Source: Pelargonium cotyledonis (lineage: Eukaryota > Streptophyta > Magnoliopsida > Geraniales > Geraniaceae). From it: 32,660 bases of DNA. The stretch covers positions 1 through 32,660 of the forward strand of contig JAYMTA010000269.1 of NCBI GenBank assembly GCA_036897625.1, in the 5' to 3' direction. The notes under the pieces are model-generated. The model did no database searches. It was given only the letters and a program-made list of their open reading frames with translations, and was not told the DNA's origin. The position numbers and the translations under genes were made by a program. This document shows positions 21,265-32,660 of this stretch, one piece after another (within the stretch, counting starts at the first letter, position 1; every line of letters starts with the position of its first letter).

Positions 21265-24200
21265 TTACTGCAACTCCCCGACGGGAGCCTCATTCAGCCA
21301 TAGGAAATGAATGAAATCATACAACTTCACACTCACGCTCACCTGTTTGTTCGGCATTAACAGTATTATTATATGGTTTCATGGTTCAGTTGTTTGAGCT
21401 AGAAGAGATCCAAAGTACCTTGTACGGTGTAGGGTTCAGCTTCCTCATGTGGTCAGGCCGCATTTGCTCAAGTTGTCTTATGCATCGCTCCCTGATGTCC
21501 TTGAGAGCCGGTAACTTTTCTCTTGTTTTACCTTCAATTTAAAAAACATAATTGGAAGTCTCTTTACTTTACACATTGGCTATCACAGGCTACAGTTAAA
21601 GAATGGTTCATAAAAAGAAGTAAACTCTCACCTGATTGTCCGGGCCAATAACACTTCAGAAGCTCCTCAACTCGCTGTGGAACCACGTAGGCTCTCTTTG
21701 ATTCATTAAAAGGGTGGCGACACAATAGTCGTTCCCCTTCCTGCAAATAAAAGGTTGGGTTGGCGAAAATGCAACAGGATTGAAGTCCCAACTTAATTTC
21801 GCAGAAATCTTATGTTCATGATTAGAACCTAGGCCACTTTTACATTCCTGGTTATTCTGCTCCTCCATGACCAATGTTAGTTATATAACTTATATTATCT
21901 CTCTCCCACCAAAAAATGGACTTGTATGTTTAATATACAGCCATTATATGGCCCCAATAATATTACACCGGTCAGTGCTAGTGTAAAAGTCTAACACCAT
22001 GAAGCTTTAGTTATTAATATTGACGGGGAATAGTATAAGTTGATGGGATACCTTTGGAGGTGGTTCATTTTCTCCCGTCATTATGTCTACCAGAGGATAA
22101 CCTTCTTTGCCATACAATCTGTAACACTGCTTCTTACATGGTATAGAGGCCTACAACAAGTGAAGACGGGAAGTAATACAAAAACGTTAGGTATAATAAG
22201 AGAATGATACTGAAGCCTTTTTTTTTTTTTTTTTGTCTCACCAACCTTTGAAACATCTTCAGATAGTTTAATGCGAGGTTGACCATGTATCTCAACAAGC
22301 TTGAAAACACAACCTAATGCAGCTTGAGCATAGCAAGTAACTAGATAGGTGCCAATTCCAAATGCATCAATTTCATGACCCTGTTTTTGAAAGGAAAAAA
22401 TACAAATACGTAACTAGTAAATCATAATTCAAATCAGTCACTTGGTTCTTCAATTATATATATATGTTCTACGTCTGCAACAGCAATAGGACCTCAAACC
22501 CAGTCCCTCAACCCTAAAATACACTCTGAAATCCAGAAATCAAAATCCTTATCAAACTGTTAAGATATCTGAAAACAGTAACTCGGGATTTCAATATCTT
22601 GCTGGGTTTTGGATCGGCATTCAAGACCTAAAGTTAACCCCCCTTTTACCCAACATCTCTATGCTATATTTACTCTGCCATGCTGAATAACTTCAGATGA
22701 AAAACCCCTTTATTGCTTAGCTGCATATGATCATATGAAGAGAGAAACAAATTTAGTTAATTCAAAGCACCTTTGGATGATCACCTGTTTGTTCAAAGCA
22801 TCTAAAGTTTCTTCATTGATATCATTACTGGCAGTAATTGCCATCTTTCCAAAATCAGGAACTCCGAATTGCTTCTCAATAGCACAAAAGAAAGTCCGGG
22901 CCTCACAAGACAAGTATGCCAGGTCACCAGAGTCCAACCTAATGCCTCTTGCCTTATACCTGTACAATGTACCACCTAAGCTCAACAATCAAAATTGAAT
23001 GGAATTAAAACAATTAAACAAAAAAAAAATCATCAAGGAAGACATTAATAATAGTATACAAAAAAAAGAGGAAAATGAATCTAAGCCAACTTATTTTTGG
23101 CTTAGACTAAGTCAAACTAATGAGGTGATGACATCTAATTAAATCTCACCCATACCCACCCAAGTAAATTGGTGGGAGCGGAGCGACCCGTCCGGATCCA
23201 AGATTTTTAATGAAGTATCATCACCTCATTAATGGCTTAGCCTAAGCCAAAAACTAATGGGCTTAGACTCCTCTCTCTCATAAAATAAAAGAAATAAATA
23301 AAACTAACATAACATCTCAATGAAATGTACTTTAACATTGGAGAATAGTAAGGAACCATTAAAAAAAAGAGGGTGAAGAATGACACGTGACCTTTCTATG
23401 GAAAAATCCACTTATAGATGAGGCAAGCTCAAGGTCAAGACCTTACTTTAGGAAATCAAGTTTTTAAACAAGATTTTATATTAGAAGCACAAATGGAAAC
23501 ATTAATAGATAAGGCAAAGACACATAGGATTAATAAGTAAAATCAAGCTTCCATTTTTAACCTTCAAGACATACCCCAAATCACTAAGGGCAAGAGCAAC
23601 AGCACAAAAGTTAGGAATTCCGCTCTTCATAACCTGGTAGAATAAATAACAGATCCACATTGTTTAGAATGTAGTCATAAACAAGTAAATTCAAGTTATA
23701 ACCAAATGAAGAAAAATATTTTAGAAAGGATTCTGGAACAAATACAAATCACTCTATACCAAAATTTCTTCTGAGTGATATATGAGGCAGCATTTAGCAC
23801 ATACTGACATAGACTAGAAGTACAGTGAGAAGAAATATAAAGAGAGTCTTTAAGTCTATCAAATTTTATAAAGTTAATTTAACAACAACAAAAACATTAA
23901 GTATATATGAACTTAGCATTATTTGGGATACATTCAAGCTTCATCTAGCACAGTTATACTTGTTCGTACAGAGGACAGATTTCAAGTAGGGCCATCACTG
24001 ACAAGTGACAACAGTATCAAATGAAGATATAGAAGGACTTTGACTGAAGTAGTTGTTAGTCTCTCTTTTCTACTTTTACCGAGTTCTTACAGCTAAATTT
24101 GACAGATTTCAAATTCAGAATGAGAAAGCAAACAAGTTCACACCTAATCCACTTAAAGTATAATCTAGTGTGTATTTGTGTCAGCGTGAGCGCGTAAGAG

Positions 24201-27200
24201 AAGTTTGCGACTTAACTGGGAAACTTACAAGATGGTTACTTACATCATATGTGTCTACAAGAGCTAGAAAGTTAGTAGGGAATGCCAAGGCATATGAGGT
24301 GAAAGCTGCTAGCTCGCTCTGATTTGTCTCACCAAAAGTGCCACGTAAGGAGTTTGTCCACTGCAAAGCAAGCAAAAATTAGACCAAGAGCAAAGCAATG
24401 AATGGGAAACAGAAAGAGCTACAAAATAACTTAGTTTTTCTAGCCAAATATTATAATACAGTACAGAGAAATGTCAATTAATCATATCATAAGAAAGACG
24501 CATTTTAAATGGTCAAATTACAGCACCTGAAGTTTTATTAACCATGTCTGTGCCAAACTCACAAAATCTTCACAAGTACTTGAGCCATCATGGCTTCGTA
24601 ATGATTTATCTATGATCTCATCAGCGCTCTGCAAATAACTAGATAAATCAGGAAAAGGATGACTTCTTGCAGAGATAGGAATAAGTCCACTTTAAATAAC
24701 AAATAAAGTGATCACATAACAATAGGACAAGTCCTATTGAAATCTTATTCACATTTACAAAAATAAGATGTAGAAACATGAATCTTTATATAAGCATAAG
24801 GTTACACAGATTGGTATGCTTCATAAAGCATAATTGTTGAAATGTGTAAAGATAACATGTAAACCGAATTGCTCATTATAAGTTTATAACCACCATGATT
24901 ATATGAGCTGAATTGATTGTAAATATTACATACCATATAGGAACTAACAAAAGCATGGGAGTGAGTTCCACGAAGTGGAATTCCAAATAATTTCCCAGCA
25001 GCAACATTGCTGTAAAAACAAGGGGGAAAAGTATATTCCAATTAGATAACAACAAAAATCACTAAAAAGAAATGAGTAGAGAAGTTCCTAATCCAATGAA
25101 ACTACCATCCACTCCAAGCATTTCACATAACTAAACAAATTGATAAGGACACAGCAAATGTTAAGTTCTATCAAGTTTTCTTTTTCTTTTTCCTGAAGCC
25201 AAAATATAAGTTTTTGCACAAGCATTATATGGCTTCGTGCATGACAAAAACGGGGTAAGCAATCAAGCACTTTCATATTTGATTGTATGGGATATATAGG
25301 CTTTTGTTAGATGAACACTTTGCTATCATGTTCTCAAAAAGGTGCATCCAATGTGATATCTTTCACCTTAAGCTAGACTTTGATATCATCATAGCCCACA
25401 ATACATTATATAAAGGAAGCAATTCACAAGAACTTTGCAAATTGAGGTCACAAAGGGATCAGGAACATCATACCAGAAAGCACAAGTAAAACTAAAAGGT
25501 ACTCTTTAGGGACAAGAGCTCTTATTCTTTCTACTTTTGTGAAAGAAATTTCTGAAGAGATTCTAACAGTAGTTATAGCTACTCTATTAATTGATGAAAG
25601 TGGATTATTTGAACAAATATTGTTTGAAATAGAATATGACAATCTGTGGAAGATATGAAACATTGACCATAGATATCTCTATCATAAGGTAATATTTAAA
25701 AATCTATCGAAAGGGAATACTTATAAGTTACGATTGTTGGCTCCAAAACGCAACAGTTAATATTTCAATGAAAATTACCTTGTTGCATCAAAACCTCCAA
25801 CATAACAGTACTTTGATGCTGACATCCCACCATCAGGTCCCTGCACAAAAGATAAAGAAGTCTATTTGATAAAGATAAACATGGATTAGCATTGTTCAAA
25901 AGGAAGGTCAATGCTCCAGGCAACCCTCGCTGTATGGTTTCAAAAAGATCATTTATATATGCAACCTTAGCCCTATTTTTATAGGAAGGCTACCCTTCCT
26001 CAAACCTGAGACAGGCACCTTCCCTAGCACTGCAGTAAACTGAAAGTAACAAAAGATCACTCACCTGAGCCCTTCGAAGCCCAAATTCAAGTAGAAGCTT
26101 TGATTTTCCAGCAACAAACCGATGCCTTGCAGCATTTGTGGTAACTAATGATGCATAATTGATAAGGTTCACAAATGGAGTTTCCAGCAGTTGAACCACC
26201 TGGAGTAATACATACACATTTTGTTACTCCGTCATTCCTCTAAAAACCGGCCATATAACTATTTTCAATTTTTCCAGAATATATTCACTAATAGATGTCA
26301 ATGAGACATTTTTCCCATAAGAACAGCAATGGTGTAGTATATCATGGTCAATGAGTGTGAGCATTTAAAAGAGACCAAGTTTTGGAACCTGCGCAAAGAA
26401 GAGGGAGGTAAGAAAAAGAAATAGACCAGTGTGATGATACTCACAGCAATTGGACCTTCAACCCTCATAAGAGGTATCTTCGGGAAAACGACAGATCCCT
26501 CTGCAATAGCATATATCTCAACTTCAGAACAGTCCAATCCTCTAAGATAGTCGAAGAAGCCATCCTATAATTTATCATAACAAAGTAAACTTATTATTTC
26601 ATGGGGAAAATTTGTGGATGTAGTTTTAAATGAATGAAAACCTAAATTACAGATGCATTCGGCATTGTACTGATACTAGCAATTTGAATTGATTCACCTC
26701 ACATGAACCAGGCAAGGATTCACGAACAAAATTGATCTCGTCCTCTGTGAATCTGAAATTAGCAATGAACCTTATGCATTCTTCTAAACCAGCAAAGACC
26801 GTGTATTCACCACCAAATGGATTCTTCCGAAAATACAAGTCAAACCTGGAAAGACCAATAAGAGAAGCTAGCTACTTAAAAAAAATAGTGTCCCTATTCT
26901 AACCTCCAAATTATTGCTGTACAGAAATGAACCAAGAAAATTAGCAAAATTGGCACTTGGCTCATGATTCAGGAACCCAATAAGCTGATTTCTCGGAAAG
27001 GAAACAATACAGAGTCAAATAGTTAAACTTTACCGCACTAATCAATTGGCATCATTTCTTTCAAAGAACCAAACTTTTTTTTTTTTTGTTTCTATTCCAT
27101 TTTCCCCCAAATTCCGAGCAACCAAACAGAGTGAAGAGAGTGACAGAAATAGGGAACTCACACTGCTTTTTCCTCGTGCTTGCCGGCTTTCCAGTAAGCA

Positions 27201-27313
27201 TAGGCCATGGTGAACTGATATTGATCCGTGAGGAGCGGCGTAACCATGGGGTTGGTGGGTCCGGGGACGGCGGCGCTATCCGGCGGCGGTGCTCCGTTCG
27301 CTTTGTCCTCCAT
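21265..27313 (-). CDS. NAPRT: Nicotinate phosphoribosyltransferase
   Basis: Catalyses nicotinate + PRPP (with ATP) to nicotinate mononucleotide in the Preiss-Handler NAD salvage route. Fifteen exons on the minus strand: 27162-27313, 26698-26845, 26445-26564, 26065-26199, 25779-25840, 24934-25009, 24527-24628, 24244-24360, 23575-23633, 22785-22959, 22246-22380, 22052-22150, 21632-21740, 21419-21531, 21265-21342. All phases agree and give 559 aa, the usual plant length. Visible motifs: [19 protein letters not shown] (about 26-44), RVEGPIA, LRRAQGPDGG (181-190), RGTHSHAF (219-226), [19 protein letters not shown] (329-341), [17 protein letters not shown] and [13 protein letters not shown]. No transit peptide is apparent, so cytosolic. 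The family motif TDLYQ reads TDQYQ here (Gln31). The exon 11 donor GTTGGT is less usual but fits the frame. Intron 9 holds a MITE. Confidence 0.97.
23080..23267. mobile_element. 188-bp MITE in NAPRT intron 9
   Basis: The left arm 23080-23134 (tctaagcc, then tttttggcttagactaag, ending aatgaggtgatgac) is matched by the complement of 23215-23267 (tctaagcc, then tttttggcttaggctaag, ending aatgaggtgatgat). The arms are about 53 bp with some mismatches and surround a 75-bp GC-richer centre containing gcggagcgacccgtccgga. It lies in a 615-bp intron and codes for nothing. No clear target duplication was seen, so the superfamily is open. Confidence 0.8.
25010..25778 (-). other. NAPRT intron 5, no recognised content
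   Basis: At 769 bp this is one of the longest NAPRT introns. It holds short ORFs on both strands (for example 25283-25489) with no likeness to a known family. I saw no terminal repeats. Confidence 0.5.
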
Positions 27314-27717
27314 TGCTTCCAACAAGAAATATGAAAAATCCTAGGGTTTTGCTCTCTATTTCTTCAAGGCCAAACCTGGGCACCTTCAAGCTCTGCTTCA
27401 GCTTCTGGTTTTGATTGACTGATTGTTGCTTGACTGTTGTTGGAGGCTTGAAAGTGAGTTCAGGGTTCGGCAGCTGTACACAGACAGAAACATACAAAAA
27501 AGCTACTGTAGTATTGAAAGATCAGAAGTGAGTGTGACGAAGAAGACTGAAGAGATTGTTGATATACAATTGAAGAATGATGAGCTCAGCTGGGTCTCTG
27601 TAGGACAATGAAAAATGTTTTTTTTTTTTTTCCTTTTATACTGTGAAAATTGTTTTTTTTTTTCTTTCTTCCTATTATTATATTTTTAAGTGGTTTTCTT
27701 ATTTATTTGTGTCTTAG
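27314..27717. other. NAPRT 5' UTR and promoter region
   Basis: About 400 bases between the NAPRT start codon and the LINE-derived insertion. They include two long T runs (27617-27632 and 27652-27664). No gene is visible. The downstream retroelement begins roughly 420 bp from the NAPRT ATG, so it probably borders the promoter. Confidence 0.5.
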
Positions 27718-27732
27718 AAAACTAAAAATTTC

Positions 27733-29475
27733 AACTCATTGATTTAGATATTTTTTCACAGCGGTCTCCATGCTCTTTTAGCATATTAAGGTTTTTAGTT
27801 CTCGGAGCATTTAGGGTTGAGGAGGCTTTTGGGCGGTGGTGAGAGTTAGCTGTGAACGGAGGCGACGGTGGGTGCAAATCGGCGACGATCATAGCAACGG
27901 TACGGCGATAGAAGAAGCGGCCATCAGAGGCGTCGCGGTAGGAGAAGTGAACTGAATCGGAGGCGTGGGAGACAAAGAAGGTACGATTTTCATTTCTGTT
28001 TGGTTTGGTGTGGAGATTCACTGGAAATGGCTCAAACTTTGGGAAATCGAATGAGCATGCTGTCATTGGTTGAGGAGGAGCACGGTGGCCTGGAAATGGC
28101 GCCGGCTGTGGAGGGCGACGGAGGAAATGGGGTAGGCGGCCGGACCCAATGGCGTGTGGTGGGGCGTTTCCTAACGCAGGCAGTGATTAAATTTGACGCT
28201 ATGCATCATATGATGGTTTCTTCTTGGAAACCCGCTGCAAATATGCAAGCGATGGAGGTGGTGGATGATGACCTGATGTATAAAGAACAACGCTTTGTGT
28301 TTGAATTTTATCATGAGGCGAGGTGTTGACGAAGGCCCATGGCATTTTAATTATCACGCACTTGTGTACAAACTCATGGAGCTAGGGGAAACGGCTGCCT
28401 CGGCCGATCTGTCCCGTATGGGGATTTGGGTCCAGGTACATGATTTGCCAGAAGGATTTAGGACGGAGAGGGTTTGTCAAAGCATCAGGAACTACATAGG
28501 AACGTTTGTTAAAATGGACCCATTCAGTTTCACTTGAAACCGTACCTCTTATATTCGTATCCGGGTGGTAATTGATGTGACTCAACCGATCAAACGTAGA
28601 TGGAGAGTTAAGATTCCTGGAGGTATGTGGTCCTGGATTAACTTTAAATATGAGAAGTTACCTCGTTTTTGTTTCCATTGTGGAATCCTAGGTCATGAGG
28701 ATGCTTAGTACAAAGATCTGTTACTCCATCTGGAGGTGGGAGAGGAACGTGCTTATGGGGTGTGGCTTCACGCACATCCAAAGAGAAATGGCTGAAACAT
28801 TGGAGCACGTTGGCTATTGGGTGATAAGGAATCGGTGGACCAGATGGAGGTGGGACCGACGGTCACAGTAGAACAGGTGATACGTCAAGAGGAACAGTAA
28901 GGAAAAGTGATGGTTGACGGCAAAAGATGTCGAGGTGTGGGAGGTGTGGTCATTCAAGAAGTTGAGACAAAACAAGCGAGCCAAAATGAGGAGGCTCGCT
29001 AAGACGAATAGATGGAGATGGGGCGTGGCGGTGGCGGTTGGCGGCCACCGTGGGGTGTCGGGATCATCTTGACGGCTGGAGTTCGTGGATACATTTTTGC
29101 CTTTGCCGTGGTAGGTCTCGTGTTAGGACCTAGTAAGCCTGACCAGGGTTCGCATTTGCAGGATTTCCGATTTTTTGTTAGTTTTGCATATCTGTTTTAT
29201 TGTACTGTAGTTGTGTTTTATTTGGTTGTTTTATTTCAGACTTTGCTTAGGTTGTTTTTGTTATGTTTTCGTTTCATGTGGTGCAAGAGTTGGGTGGTTT
29301 TAAGGGTGATGGATTTGAATGAGATTAGATTCGCCTCATGCGTCGGATCAAGGATTATAGGCTCCGAAAGGGGTTTCTATGGTCTTTACCTATTTCGAAT
29401 TACTGGAGTCAGTATGCTTGGTTGTATTGATTTCGATTTTTAATATAAAAGTGGACCCATTTTCAAAAAAAAAAC
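27733..29475 (+). pseudogene. LINE-type ORF1 (DUF4283 + zinc knuckle) pseudogene, retroelement remnant
   Basis: The frame opens at ATG 28027 (MAQTLG) and encodes a DUF4283-like domain (VVGRFLTQAVIKFDAMHH, FEFYHE). A frameshift at about 28310-28325 moves the match to another frame (DEGPWHFNYHALV, IWVQVHDLPEGFRTERV, IGTFVKMDPFSF). A TGA at 28535 interrupts it, then come RIRVVIDV and WINFKYEKLPRFCFHCGILG. The CX2CX4HX4C knuckle is broken: a TAG stands in it and the last Cys codon reads TAC (Tyr). More stops follow. The T-rich 3' region ends in an A run at 29465-29474. Similar AT-rich words (aaactaaaaattt at 27719-27731, one extra A at 29472-29485) flank it as a possible target duplication. No endonuclease or reverse transcriptase region is present. 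Family known from plant L1-like LINEs and related non-autonomous copies. Confidence 0.8.
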
Positions 29476-29485
29476 TAAAAAATTT

Positions 29486-30734
29486 TATAAAAAAAGGAGT
29501 CGAACCAAAAATGATAAATTTATAAAAGTACCAAACAAGAACTCACTCTTCTTTTTTTTATTCTCTCCATCTATGAATATCTTCTTCAGTGTCTCATGAA
29601 AATTTTGAAGGGCCATTTTTTTTTTGCTTGGACCATATTCATTTCAAGAAAAATCTTTTTTTCTTTCTTTCAATATTTCCCTTTCTACTTTTAGTAATGT
29701 ACAAATTGGTGACACCGATGCCATGAACACGAACTTTAGACATCATGATTCGTATTTTTATACAAAAAGCTTGATATGATTCGAAATAGATTTTATTTGT
29801 TTGCGGATTCAATTGTGAGTTCTAACGAGCTCTAAGGAGTTGACATGTTTGTTAAGGTAGCAAATTCTATTTTTTATTATTTGGGTTCAAACTTTATTTT
29901 CATGGAAGTTATTCTTTAATGCGCTACATTTATTTACAATCACAAGTCTCTCTTTATGAAAAACTAATTTGGACACCACCAGAATCAAAATAGTTCTTGT
30001 GAAAGAAGAAAAAAAACTTATTCGGAAACATATTTATAGTATATAATGGAAAGAAGAAAAGAAAATCTTGACAATCACATTAAAAAAATAAAATAGGAAC
30101 TTCACATCACATTAAAGCAAAACTGTTTTTATTTTCAAGGAACAAATTTTTAAGGAACAAAAATGTTGGCATCAATTCAACTAAAAGCTTAAGTTGATAG
30201 CTAAAATCACCGTTTACACTTGTATATTATATTCCAACATTCACAATTACCGGTAAATAGAAGGAAACCATAGATGAGTCCATATCACATCCTCAAAATG
30301 AAAATCTGAACACAATGGTTCTACAATTCAAACACGAATCATTCTCCATCTACCCAATCCCACAGGTCTTTGATGATCCGAAGGCTAGCTAGCACTCGAT
30401 TAATCACAAACTACAACGAAAACAGACCACAAGAAGATGTCGGTTGCTACGTTTGAAATCACAAAAGCATGAATTCCAGGTTACATGTCTCCCTATACTA
30501 TCTAGATATTCCTTGTCAATATTTCATCAGTAACTCTACAAGCATATTTTTGGCACCAAAGGGCCATACTAGCTTCACGGTGGAGGCTTCCAGGCTCGTC
30601 AGAACAAAATATGAAGTACAAAACCCGAGTAGCAAGTTGTGACCGTGCCAACCTTCACAAAGTCAATGAACTAACTTAAGTCCAGGCTCGTCTTTCTCTC
30701 TTGACGCCGTCAGTAGCTGCTGCTCTTCCCGCGT
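29486..30734. other. AT-rich spacer and bHLH 3' UTR
   Basis: The part nearest the bHLH gene, from roughly 30300 on, is likely its 3' UTR. The rest is AT-rich with T and A runs. No gene, repeat family or RNA was recognised. Confidence 0.5.
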
Positions 30735-32660
30735 TTATGCTGATAAAAGCACATATCAAGTTTAAGATTTGAATGTATATAATGGGATCAAGAAAAATAA
30801 ACCCATCTAACATTTGAATCCCAAAACCATACCGTTTAACCGAAATAAACCACATAGACTTGGAAGACTCACCTAATGGATTGGTATTAGATCGATTTAC
30901 GTTTGCTAGCTGACGAGGCACCATGTCTTCCCGGCAGATTTCCTTCACAAAGCAAGGTTATAAACAGCTAGTAATCAGTATCATTCCTTAACCCCAAACC
31001 TTGTACACATTGTTCAATTAGGTCGTTTTTATATTTACCTCATTAGATGCCTGGAGCTGGAACGATCCAAAGTGAGACTCCAAACCAAATGAAGTTTCTG
31101 AACAGATTATGTTTGACATATTGGGAACTGATGGCTGGTTTGAAGCAATGCTTTGGTTGGGTAGACAGAACACGTTTTCTTCATTCGGTGGAAGTGTGTC
31201 CGGAACATTCATATGGAAAGTCTCGTTTTCCTCACCTACACCACCCACTCTTGTTTGGGTCAGCTGGATAGGCTGTAGAACGCCGGGTAAACACATAGGA
31301 TGCAAACTTAACCCATTTCTCATCGATAACATCTGAAACGCCAACCACAACATACACAAATCAGAACCAGAATTGGCATCATCGTTACACATCATCTCAT
31401 TTTTCATCCATACTATGTTTTACAGTATAAACCTACAATTGCTTGCCGCAATGGAAAACTATAATTGCTTGCCTAACAATTAACAATTTGATCTCTCACA
31501 TTAATGACGTGGGATCGGAGGTTTGGTCTCCTACCAAAACTTTAAGAATGACCTCACTTTGAAGAAACAACATATGCAATTCACATGGTAACACTAAAGT
31601 GTCTCAAGGCCTTAACATCATCGCCCTCAAATTGGACCCAAATTTATCTCAACCACAATCAAAACACCAACATTTCAGGGCAAGCACTGAAACATCCTAA
31701 AATAAACTTGTATTAGAGAGGTAACTAACCAATTCCTAAATAAGAAAGATTACCAAAACCATCGTCAATTATTAGAAGTCGACACACGAGGTTTACACTT
31801 AATCTAACCTCCCATTTCGAGTCCGAAGGCACTAATGGTGGAATCCTTATACCACAACTACCTGGAACTTCTAGGATTTAAGATTGTACCTGTACTTGAA
31901 GCTGAAGCTGCTTGAGGTACTCAATAGCTTCATCGAGCATCGATGCTTTATCGGTCTGGGACAGCGAGTTAATCAAATTTTCAGGCATAAGCCAACTGAT
32001 AGGGTTAACTTAAGAAACACCAAATTCAGGAGGAAATATAAAGTAGTACCTTGTTGGAATTGGGGATTAGGTTTTGCAATGCTTTCATTTTCTCATTGAT
32101 CCTACTCCTCCTCCTCTGCCAAAAGAAACCCACGCCCAAAACACAAAAACAGATCGATCAAATACAATGAAACTGCATGACAACAAGTTTAAGCTACGTA
32201 GAGTCATTAATTAAAATAAAAAAGACAACCTTTTCAGACAAATTATGAACCTCAGCAGCTCTGCTTCTCTTCGATGAACTACGCTGATTCGGAAGCTTTG
32301 TCTGTCCCTCTTCCACCAATGCTTCAAGACCCTCCTATTATCACGTTAGAGCAAGAGCAACAGATTGACTGAAATTGAATTTCAATATTGGATTTTAAAG
32401 AAACAAGAAAGAAGCAACATGCATTTAATAAACAAAATAAAATAATAATAATAATAAAAAATTCCCCATTTTTTTGTGGGGTAGAAAGTTAAAGTACAGA
32501 ACTTGAGTCCCTAGACAGACTCGATCAGGTCAACAACACATACCCACTTCCTCATTTCTCGAGTTAGAAAATAAAAATGATCAAACTTGCATAATTTTCC
32601 AGCACATTTTCTCAGGAAACAAACAGAAGAAACAGAGAAGCATGAAAAAAAAAGTACCTC
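30735..32660 (-). CDS. SPT/ALC: bHLH transcription factor, SPATULA/ALCATRAZ clade (5' part outside window)
   Basis: Exons on the minus strand: last 3 bases of an upstream exon at 32658-32660, then 32230-32334, 32050-32115, 31890-31955, 31039-31332, 30873-30942 and a short final exon. The bHLH domain is split over three exons: basic region [20 protein letters not shown] with the His-Glu-Arg residues that bind E/G-boxes, helix 1 to loop [18 protein letters not shown], and helix 2 [18 protein letters not shown]. It continues [17 protein letters not shown], the hallmark of the SPT/ALC group, which acts in carpel margin and fruit dehiscence tissue and in seedling growth in Arabidopsis. The N-terminal acidic region lies beyond the window. 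The final exon is uncertain: acceptor at 30740 adds one residue and stops at 30735; acceptors near 30720-30724 would run to a stop at 30676 and add about 14 residues. Confidence 0.94.
32433..32457. repeat. AAT microsatellite
   Basis: A short run of aataat units in the bHLH intron upstream of exon 32230-32334, of the kind that commonly varies in length between accessions. Confidence 0.75.

Noticed and set aside
27731-28066. 111-aa minus-strand ORF
   Set aside because: It is antisense to the 5' region of the LINE-derived element and has no family likeness or ATG-proximal signals.

Overview
This is nuclear DNA of a flowering plant, most likely a eudicot and plausibly a rosid. Genes are split by GT-AG introns with codon phases that match across every junction, the spacers are AT-rich, and plant-type MITEs, a SINE-like element and a decayed LINE-derived element lie between and inside genes. 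I could rebuild five complete protein-coding genes and one partial gene by splicing exons by eye. I saw no tRNA, rRNA, CRISPR array or prokaryotic element.

Layout from left to right. 1-196: right part of a hairpin MITE. 197-2183: spacer with a 42-bp tandem duplication and a diverged second copy 0.8 kb away. 2184-3557 (minus): LEA-2/NDR1-HIN1-like single-pass membrane protein, 318 aa. 5759-8026 (minus): TRAF-type zinc-finger protein, 559 aa, whose last 200 residues are an acidic 10-residue tandem repeat. 10619-13846 (plus): secreted, probably GPI-anchored PI-PLC X-domain protein, 412 aa, 8 exons. 14777-17224 (minus): single-pass receptor-like RD kinase of the At1g01540/At4g01330 type, 500 aa, 7 exons. 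17225-21264: AT-rich spacer with a Stowaway-like MITE and a 70-bp tandem duplication. 21265-27313 (minus): nicotinate phosphoribosyltransferase, 559 aa, 15 exons, with a MITE in intron 9. About 27733-29475 (plus): broken LINE-type ORF1 retrocopy. 30735-32660 (minus, 5' end outside the window): bHLH transcription factor of the SPATULA/ALCATRAZ clade.

The genes do not form a pathway. The order bHLH (SPT/ALC), NAPRT, PI-PLC-like matches, from memory, Arabidopsis At4g36930, At4g36940 and At4g36945, and At5g67110/At5g67130 for the duplicated copy, so the right half looks like a conserved ancestral block with the kinase gene in between. I found no convincing previously undescribed system. The most unusual single items are the decapeptide-repeat tail of the zinc-finger protein and the ORF1-only LINE derivative.
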